Shown piece by piece: positions 57,494 through 64,000 of a DNA stretch of 64,000 nt. The DNA comes from Chitinophaga pinensis (GTDB lineage Bacteria; Pseudomonadota; Gammaproteobacteria; Burkholderiales; Burkholderiaceae_C). The position numbers and the translations under genes were made by a program. How positions within the stretch are numbered: position 1 is the stretch's first letter; each line of letters starts with the position of its first letter. The notes beneath the pieces are model-generated. The model was not told the DNA's origin. It saw only the letters and a program-made list of their open reading frames with translations, and did no database searches. The DNA lies in NCBI GenBank assembly GCA_943326015.2, contig CALPRQ020000018.1, forward strand, positions 1 through 64,000, given 5' to 3'.

Positions 57494-57538
57494 GGCCAGG
57501 AACGGCACCTCGCACCCCATGAAAGAACAGGATACAGC

Positions 57539-58687
57539 ATGCTGATAGGAGTTCCTGCCGAGACGGCAGCGGGCGAAACCCGGATCGCCGTGACGCCCGA
57601 GACGGCCAAGAAATACCTGGCCCAGGGCCATCGGGTGCTGGTGCAGTCAGGGGCTGGCGTGGCGGCCAGCGCCACCGACGAGGCCTACCAGGCCGCCGGC
57701 GCCGAGATCGTCGATGCGGCGGCCGCCCTGGCGGCCGACCTGGTGCTCAAGGTGCGCGCGCCGTCCGAAGCCGAACTGGCCCGGATGAAGCCCGGCGCCG
57801 CACTGGTCGGCATGCTGGAACCGTTCAACGCCGAGGGGTTGAGCCGCATCGCGGCGGCCGGGCTGACCAGCTTCGCGCTCGAAGCCGCGCCGCGCACCAC
57901 CCGCGCGCAGAGCCTGGACGTGCTGTCCTCGCAGGCCAACATCGCCGGCTACAAGGCCGTGATGCTGGCGGCCAACCAGTACCAGCGCCTGTTCCCGATG
58001 CTGATGACCGCCGCCGGCACCATCAAGGCCGCGCGCGTCGTCATCCTGGGCGTGGGCGTGGCTGGCCTGCAGGCGATCGCCACCGCCAAGCGCCTCGGGG
58101 CGGTGATCGAGGCCTCCGACGTGCGGCCCTCGGTCAAGGAGCAGGTCGAGTCGCTGGGCGCCAGGTTCATCGACGTGCCCTTTGATACCGCCGAGGAGAA
58201 GGCAGCCGCCGAAGGCGTGGGCGGCTATGCGCGCCCGATGCCGCCGAGCTGGCTCGACCGGCAAAAGATCGAGGTCGCCAAGCGCGTCGCGCAGGCCGAC
58301 ATCGTGATCTCGACCGCGCTGATTCCGGGCCGTCCGGCTCCGGTGCTGATCAGCGAGGAGATGGTCAGGAGCATGAAGCCGGGCTCGGTCATCGTCGACC
58401 TCGCCGCCGGCAAGGGGCCGGTCGGCCCGCATGGCGCGCCGGGGGGCAACTGCCCGCTGACCGAGGCCGACCGGACTGTGACCCGCCACGGCGTGCACCT
58501 GATCGGCGAGACCAACCTGCCCGCGCTGGTGGCCGCCGACAGCTCCAGCCTGTACGCACGCAACCTGCTCGACTTCCTCAAGCTCGTGTTGCCCAAGGAC
58601 GCTGCAGCGCTGCAGCTGCCGGCAGACGACGACATCGTCATGGCCTGCCTGATGACGCAGGGCGGACAAGTCCGCCGCCAGTCCTGA
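57539..58687 (+). CDS. pntAA: NAD(P) transhydrogenase alpha subunit part 1, PntAA (NAD-binding)
   Basis: Soluble domain I of the proton-translocating transhydrogenase, which binds NAD(H). The 382-residue protein starts MLIGVPAETAAGETRIAVTP and contains the Rossmann segment VVILGVGVAGLQAIATAKRLGA, followed by SDVRPSVKEQVESLGARFIDV. AGKGPVGPHGAPGGNCPLTE is a mark of bacterial three-subunit enzymes. The alpha chain is split, with the membrane part encoded by the next gene 32 bases away. Location in the alcohol locus suggests that NADH from aldehyde oxidation is converted to NADPH. Confidence 0.95.
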   Translation: MLIGVPAETAAGETRIAVTPETAKKYLAQGHRVLVQSGAGVAASATDEAYQAAGAEIVDAAAALAADLVLKVRAPSEAELARMKPGAALVGMLEPFNAEGLSRIAAAGLTSFALEAAPRTTRAQSLDVLSSQANIAGYKAVMLAANQYQRLFPMLMTAAGTIKAARVVILGVGVAGLQAIATAKRLGAVIEASDVRPSVKEQVESLGARFIDVPFDTAEEKAAAEGVGGYARPMPPSWLDRQKIEVAKRVAQADIVISTALIPGRPAPVLISEEMVRSMKPGSVIVDLAAGKGPVGPHGAPGGNCPLTEADRTVTRHGVHLIGETNLPALVAADSSSLYARNLLDFLKLVLPKDAAALQLPADDDIVMACLMTQGGQVRRQS

Positions 58688-58719
58688 ACCCGATCCCTCA
58701 TCCCCCACAGGAAAACCCG

Positions 58720-59040
58720 ATGGAAGCCGTTTCCCCTACCCTCATCAACCTGATCATTTTCGTGCTGGCGATCTACGTCGGCTACCACGTGGTCTGGAAC
58801 GTCACGCCCGCGCTGCACACGCCGCTGATGGCCGTGACCAATGCCATCTCGGCGATCGTCATCGTCGGCGCCATGCTGGCGGCCGCGCTGACCGAGACCC
58901 CGCTGGGCAAGGCCATGGGCGTGCTCGCCGTGGCGCTGGCCGCGGTCAACCTGTTCGGCGGCTTCCTCGTGACTCGCCGCATGCTGGAGATGTTCAAGAA
59001 GAAGGAACGCAAGAGCAGCGGCAAGGAGGGCTCGGTATGA
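58720..59040 (+). CDS. pntAB: NAD(P) transhydrogenase alpha subunit part 2, PntAB (membrane)
   Basis: Membrane domain contributing helices to the proton channel. The 106-residue protein has three or four hydrophobic segments: LINLIIFVLAIYVGYHVVW, HTPLMAVTNAISAIVIVGAMLAA (typical PntAB motif TPLMSVTNAIS) and GVLAVALAAVNLFGGFLVTRRML. The tail MFKKKERKSSGKEGSV is basic. The stop codon overlaps the ATG of the following small ORF (ATGA), an unusual insertion before pntB. Confidence 0.94.
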   Translation: MEAVSPTLINLIIFVLAIYVGYHVVWNVTPALHTPLMAVTNAISAIVIVGAMLAAALTETPLGKAMGVLAVALAAVNLFGGFLVTRRMLEMFKKKERKSSGKEGSV

Positions 59041-59237
59041 ACTGGAACAAAGTTTTCGAATTCATGGTCTTCGATTTCTGGGCTTACGCGCTGACCGCAG
59101 TGGCTGGCTTCGTCATCGGGACCTTTCTGTTGCATTGGACAGCGGGTATGGCACTGTCTTTCGCAATCATCTTGGGTATGCGCTCCATGACGCCTGCGTT
59201 CTGCCGATTGCTTGGCAAGACGGGAGGCCAGGCATGA
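59037..59237 (+). CDS. Small membrane protein between pntAB and pntB, function unknown
   Basis: A 66-residue ORF, MNWNKVFEFMVFDFWAYALT at the start, with two hydrophobic helices (about residues 13-32 and 35-50). It overlaps pntAB at its start and pntB at its end by ATGA on both sides, so ribosomes would pass through it to make PntB. Part of its DNA is less GC-rich than pntAB and pntB. The double coupling and clean membrane pattern support a real gene. It may be an accessory subunit of the transhydrogenase or only a translational link; no homolog is recognised. Confidence 0.68.
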   Translation: MNWNKVFEFMVFDFWAYALTAVAGFVIGTFLLHWTAGMALSFAIILGMRSMTPAFCRLLGKTGGQA

Positions 59238-60685
59238 GCATGAACCTCGTCGTACTGCTGTACCTGCTGGCCTCGGTCTGCTTCATCCAGGCCCTGAAGG
59301 GCCTGAGCCACCCCAAGACCTCGATCCTGGGCAACGCCTTCGGCATGGGCGGCATGGCGGTCGCCGTGCTGACCACGATCGGGCTGATCGTCACGCTCGC
59401 CCAGCAGATGCAGGTCGATGCCATGCAGGGCCTGGGCTGGGTGCTGGCCGGCCTGGTGCTGGGTGGCGGCACCGGTGCCGTCATGGCCCGGCGGGTCGAG
59501 ATGACCAAGATGCCCGAGCTGGTCGCCTTCATGCACAGCATGATCGGCCTGGCGGCGGTCTTCATCGCGGTCGCCGCCGTGGTCGAACCCTGGGCGCTGA
59601 TCCCGGGTCTGCTCAAGGGCACGGAAGCGCCGCTGGGCAACAAGGTCGAGCTGTTCCTGGGCGCGGCCATCGGTGCCATCACCTTTTCGGGCTCGGTGAT
59701 CGCGTTTGGCAAGCTCAGCGGCAAGTACAGGTTCCGCCTGTTCCAGGGCGCGCCGGTGACCTTTGCCGGCCAGCACCTGCTCAACCTGGTGCTCGGTCTG
59801 GCCCTGCTCGCGCTCGGGCTGGTCTTCACCTTCGGCTCGGGCGAGACCGCCTTCGCCGCCTTCCTGGGCCTGCTCGCGCTGGCCTTCGTGCTCGGCGTGC
59901 TGATCATCATCCCGATCGGCGGCGCCGACATGCCGGTGGTGGTCTCGATGCTCAACAGCTACTCGGGCTGGGCGGCCGCGGGCATCGGCTTCAGCCTGAA
60001 CAACGCGATGCTGATCGTCGCCGGCTCGCTGGTCGGCAGCTCGGGCGCGATCCTGAGCTACATCATGTGCAAGGCGATGAACCGCAGCTTCTTCAGCGTG
60101 ATCCTGGGCGGCTTCGGTGCCGACGCCAGCGAAGGTGTCTCGAGCAGCGGCGGCGTGCAGCGCACCGCCAAGAGCGGCAGCGCCGATGACGCGGCCTTCA
60201 TCCTGGGCCACGCCGAGACGGTGGTGATCGTGCCGGGCTACGGCCTGGCGGTGGCGCGCGCCCAGCACGCGGTCAAGGAACTCGCACACAAGCTGACCGA
60301 GAAAGGTGTCACGGTGAAATACGCGATCCACCCGGTCGCCGGACGCATGCCGGGCCACATGAACGTGCTGCTGGCCGAGGCCGAGGTGCCCTACGACCAG
60401 GTGTTCGAGATGGAGGACATCAACGGCGAGTTCGGTCAGGCCGATGTGGCGATCATCCTGGGCGCCAACGACGTGGTGAATCCGGCCGCACTGCAAAAAG
60501 GCAGTCCGATCTACGGCATGCCGATCCTGGAGGCCTACAAGGCCAAGACCGTGATCGTCAACAAGCGCTCGATGGCGGCGGGCTACGCCGGCCTGGACAA
60601 CGAGCTGTTCTACCTCGACAAGACCATGATGGTGTTCGGCGACGCCAAGAAGGTGGTCGAGGAAATGACCAAGGCCATCGAGTGA
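59234..60685 (+). CDS. pntB: NAD(P) transhydrogenase beta subunit PntB
   Basis: Carries most of the membrane channel and the NADP(H)-binding domain III. From ATG 59234 (MSMNLVVLLYLLASVCFIQALKG) it has 483 residues; the reading from 59135 overlaps the small ORF. Membrane helices fill the first 270 residues, including KMPELVAFMHSMIGLAAVFIA with the proton-path His. Domain III includes VVIVPGYGLAVARAQHAVKEL, the HPVAGRMPGHMNVLLAEA loop, and GANDVVNPAA. A 200-base regulatory interval follows before the aldehyde dehydrogenase. Confidence 0.96.
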   Translation: MSMNLVVLLYLLASVCFIQALKGLSHPKTSILGNAFGMGGMAVAVLTTIGLIVTLAQQMQVDAMQGLGWVLAGLVLGGGTGAVMARRVEMTKMPELVAFMHSMIGLAAVFIAVAAVVEPWALIPGLLKGTEAPLGNKVELFLGAAIGAITFSGSVIAFGKLSGKYRFRLFQGAPVTFAGQHLLNLVLGLALLALGLVFTFGSGETAFAAFLGLLALAFVLGVLIIIPIGGADMPVVVSMLNSYSGWAAAGIGFSLNNAMLIVAGSLVGSSGAILSYIMCKAMNRSFFSVILGGFGADASEGVSSSGGVQRTAKSGSADDAAFILGHAETVVIVPGYGLAVARAQHAVKELAHKLTEKGVTVKYAIHPVAGRMPGHMNVLLAEAEVPYDQVFEMEDINGEFGQADVAIILGANDVVNPAALQKGSPIYGMPILEAYKAKTVIVNKRSMAAGYAGLDNELFYLDKTMMVFGDAKKVVEEMTKAIE

Positions 60686-60745
60686 TGGGATGGAACACCC
60701 GAAGCACAGGCTGGCAGCCAGCTGCTCCAATCTGGAACAAGCCGC

Positions 60746-60761
60746 TGTGACAGATGTGACA
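60746..60761 (+). repeat. Tandem TGTGACA words upstream of the aldehyde dehydrogenase
   Basis: TGTGACAGATGTGACA contains two direct copies of TGTGACA with two bases between them. They lie about 50-80 bases upstream of the sigma-54 element at 60811 and are the clearest repeated form of the word found through the locus. They may bind the AcoR-type activator. Confidence 0.45.
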
Positions 60762-60810
60762 ACCAGCACGAAAACAGGCCGCTAGACGGTATCCGGCAGC
60801 CAGCAAGAGG

Positions 60811-60827
60811 CTGGCACGGAACTTGAA
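60811..60827 (+). promoter_or_regulatory. Sigma-54 type promoter of the aldehyde dehydrogenase
   Basis: CTGGCACGGAACTTGAA has a perfect -24 TGGCACG, four bases, then TTGA in place of TTGC at -12. Transcription would start near 60838, about 49 bases before the ATG. Confidence 0.55.
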
Positions 60828-60886
60828 CTAACAAGCAGGCCACCAGGCAAATCGTTCCATCCGCAACGCACAAAGAGGAAGACAAG

Positions 60887-62407
<1,521 letters not shown>

Positions 62408-62515
62408 TCAGCGCTTGAGCTCAAGCCCCATGGGTGCCGAGGTTCACGGGAGCTTCCGCCTCATGGCCATGGCGCTGGGCGCGACAACGACGATACCCGG
62501 CACTAGGAGACTCGA

Positions 62516-62908
62516 ATGGTTGAAAAAGTGATCGCGACGCCCGCCGCGCTCGAACTCATCGAACGGCTCAAGGCCAAGCACGGCCCGGGCCTGATGTTCC
62601 ACCAGTCAGGCGGCTGCTGCGACAACAGCGCGGCCAACTGCTTCCTGCTCGGCGAGCTGACCATCGGCGCGGGCGATGTCCATCTGGGCGAGATCGGTGG
62701 CTGCCCGTTCTACATCGGCAAGGCGCAGTACGGCTACTGGCGCCACACCCAGCTCATCATCGACGTGATCGAGGGCCACGGCGGCACCTTCTCGCTCGAA
62801 GGATCGGAAGGCAAGGCCTTCCACACCCGCTCGCGCGTGTTCACGGCCGAGGAACTGGCCGAACTCGACGCCGAGATGCAAGATCCCAGGCAGGACCGGC
62901 CAGCATGA
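62516..62908 (+). CDS. DUF779 protein, aldehyde dehydrogenase-associated
   Basis: A 130-residue protein of a family usually encoded next to acetaldehyde dehydrogenase genes; its biochemical role is unknown. A conserved Cys-rich section reads LMFHQSGGCCDNSAANCFLLGE, and GEIGGCPFYIGKAQYGYWRHTQ follows, suggesting metal binding or redox activity. The DNA starts 109 bases after exaC, an interval that includes the palindrome GCTTGAGCTCAAGC (62413-62426). The stop overlaps the ATG of the sensor kinase. Confidence 0.88.
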   Translation: MVEKVIATPAALELIERLKAKHGPGLMFHQSGGCCDNSAANCFLLGELTIGAGDVHLGEIGGCPFYIGKAQYGYWRHTQLIIDVIEGHGGTFSLEGSEGKAFHTRSRVFTAEELAELDAEMQDPRQDRPA

Positions 62909-64000
62909 ACCGGCAAGCCGGGACAGACAGCAAGCTGCCAGGCCACGACGACGCACGTCGGATCACCCTGCTCTACCTGCTGCTCGGCTCGGCCTGGATA
63001 CTGCTGTCGGACAAGGTCATCCACAGCTGGATCACATCCCCGGCGCTGATCGAGATCGCCAGCCTGGTCAAGGGCTGGCTCTACATGCTGGTCACCACGC
63101 TGCTGCTCAACGTCCTGATCCACCGCCTGCTGGCCCGGACTCAGGAAACGCTTGAGCAGAAACAGCAGGCACTGCGGCAGGCAGACGCGCGGCGACTGCA
63201 GGAACAGGAACGGCAGCGCGCGCAGCTGGAGGCCATGGTCGAGCACAGGACCGCCGAATTGCGCGAGGCCAAGGCAGCGGCCGAGGCGGCATCGGTCGCC
63301 AAGAGCGCCTACCTGGCCAGCCTGAGCCACGAGGTCCGCAACCCGCTCAGCGCGATGATCGGCACCGCCCGCCTGATGCGACTGGCCGGACTCGACGCCC
63401 AGCAGTCGAAGCGGCTGGGCCGGCTCGAAACCGCCGCCGAGCACCTGCTGGCCGTGCTGGACCAGGTGCTTGACCTGTCCAGGATCGAGGCCGGCAAGCT
63501 GGCCCTCGAAGAAAAGCCGGTTCAGCCCGATCGGATCGTCGGCGAGGTGATGGCGATGGTCGAGGACCGGGCCCACGGCAAGGGACTGGAACTGTGCTGC
63601 GAAATCGAGACGCTGCCAGGCGACCTCATGGGCGACGACACGCGCCTGCGGCAGGCGCTGCTCAATTACGCGGGCAACGCCGTCAAGTTCACCAGCAGCG
63701 GCCAGATCACGCTGCGCGCCCGGTTGCTGGAACAGGACGACTCGGCGGCCAAGCTGCTGTTCGAGGTCGAGGACAGCGGCCCCGGCATCAAAGCCGCCGA
63801 TCTGGAACGGCTGTTCACCGAGTTCGAGCAGGCCGGCGACAGCCTGCAGCGGCGTGCCGGCTGCGGACTGGGCCTGGCGATCACGCGCCGGCTCGCCCGG
63901 CTGATGGGAGGCGATGCCGGTGCGCAAAGCCAAGCCGGCAAGGGCAGCCGCTTCTGGTTCACCGCCAGGCTCAAGAAGCAGAACCAGCCCGCTGTGACGA
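62905..64000 (+). CDS. Membrane sensor histidine kinase, 3' part beyond the window
   Basis: The ATG at 62905 overlaps the DUF779 stop codon (ATGA) and the frame stays open to base 64000, giving about 365 residues. Two membrane helices (ITLLYLLLGSAWILLSD and LVKGWLYMLVTTLLLNVLIH) flank a short periplasmic loop, followed by a coiled coil, the HisKA box SLSHEVRNPLSAMIG (phosphorylated His) and an ATPase domain with LLNYAGNAVKFTSSG (N box), VEDSGPGI and GCGLGLAITRRLARLMGG. A hybrid kinase with receiver domains is possible, since the end is missing. Its role in sensing alcohol or redox state is suggested only by location. Confidence 0.9.
   Translation, partial: MNRQAGTDSKLPGHDDARRITLLYLLLGSAWILLSDKVIHSWITSPALIEIASLVKGWLYMLVTTLLLNVLIHRLLARTQETLEQKQQALRQADARRLQEQERQRAQLEAMVEHRTAELREAKAAAEAASVAKSAYLASLSHEVRNPLSAMIGTARLMRLAGLDAQQSKRLGRLETAAEHLLAVLDQVLDLSRIEAGKLALEEKPVQPDRIVGEVMAMVEDRAHGKGLELCCEIETLPGDLMGDDTRLRQALLNYAGNAVKFTSSGQITLRARLLEQDDSAAKLLFEVEDSGPGIKAADLERLFTEFEQAGDSLQRRAGCGLGLAITRRLARLMGGDAGAQSQAGKGSRFWFTARLKKQNQPAVT

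Noticed and set aside
62413-62426. Palindrome GCTTGAGCTCAAGC after the aldehyde dehydrogenase as a terminator
   Set aside because: It is palindromic without a loop or T-run, and DUF779 downstream is likely cotranscribed. It may be chance or an operator; evidence is too thin for a feature.

Overview
The window looks like the chromosome of a GC-rich betaproteobacterium, most likely Burkholderiales and near Comamonadaceae. The grounds are a Cupriavidus-type phaC-phaA-phaB cluster, the smc-zipA and dapC-dapD-pilU-dapE-prmB gene orders, a Comamonadaceae-type 16-strand porin and a Bug-family binding protein. This is inferred from gene content and order, not from a marker-gene search. No rRNA, tRNA or insertion sequence was seen.

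Layout. 1-3.4 kb: polyhydroxyalkanoate genes phaB (cut by the window edge), phaA and phaC on the minus strand, with a PhaR-type palindrome before phaC. 3.4-9.8 kb: a small membrane protein, pgeF, a Nudix hydrolase, zipA and smc. 9.86-20.1 kb: a complete type I-E CRISPR-Cas locus. It has 25 repeats and 24 spacers, a short leader with an IHF-like site, then cas2-cas1-cas6e-cas5-cas7-cse2-cas8e-cas3, all on the minus strand and sitting between smc and dapC. The middle of cas8e is strikingly AT-rich, as if replaced by recombination. 20.2-31 kb: dapC, dapD, pilU, dapE, prmB, an ABC-F protein and a DUF748 protein. 31-34.1 kb: a polar amino acid ABC transporter.

34.2-63 kb is the most interesting part: a large locus for PQQ-dependent alcohol oxidation. 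It holds a PQQ alcohol dehydrogenase with an Asp-x-Asp lanthanide signature, two or three c-type cytochromes, an outer-membrane-like protein, a porin, pqqABCDE, an ABC system of the kind linked to PQQ catabolism, a fused SoxYZ-like carrier, two zinc metallohydrolases of the quinoprotein relay type, a MxaJ/XoxJ-like binding protein, proton-translocating transhydrogenase pntAA-AB-B with an extra small membrane ORF, an ExaC-type aldehyde dehydrogenase with a DUF779 partner, and a sensor kinase cut by the window end. Unexpectedly, a separate soxE-soxF-soxY-soxZ set (cytochrome, flavocytochrome c flavoprotein and carrier halves) is translationally coupled to the transporter ATPase of this locus, with no soxXAB or soxCD in view.

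Sequence reading suggests one regulon. The promoters of the dehydrogenase, of the PedF-like cytochrome/transhydrogenase group, of the aldehyde dehydrogenase, of both arms of the divergent transporter/Sox operons, and possibly of pqqA, all show sigma-54 -24/-12 elements with correct spacing. TGTGACA/TGTCAC-like motifs lie near them, and an AcoR-type sigma-54 activator (GAF, AAA+ with GAFTGA, Fis HTH) is encoded at 53637-55790.
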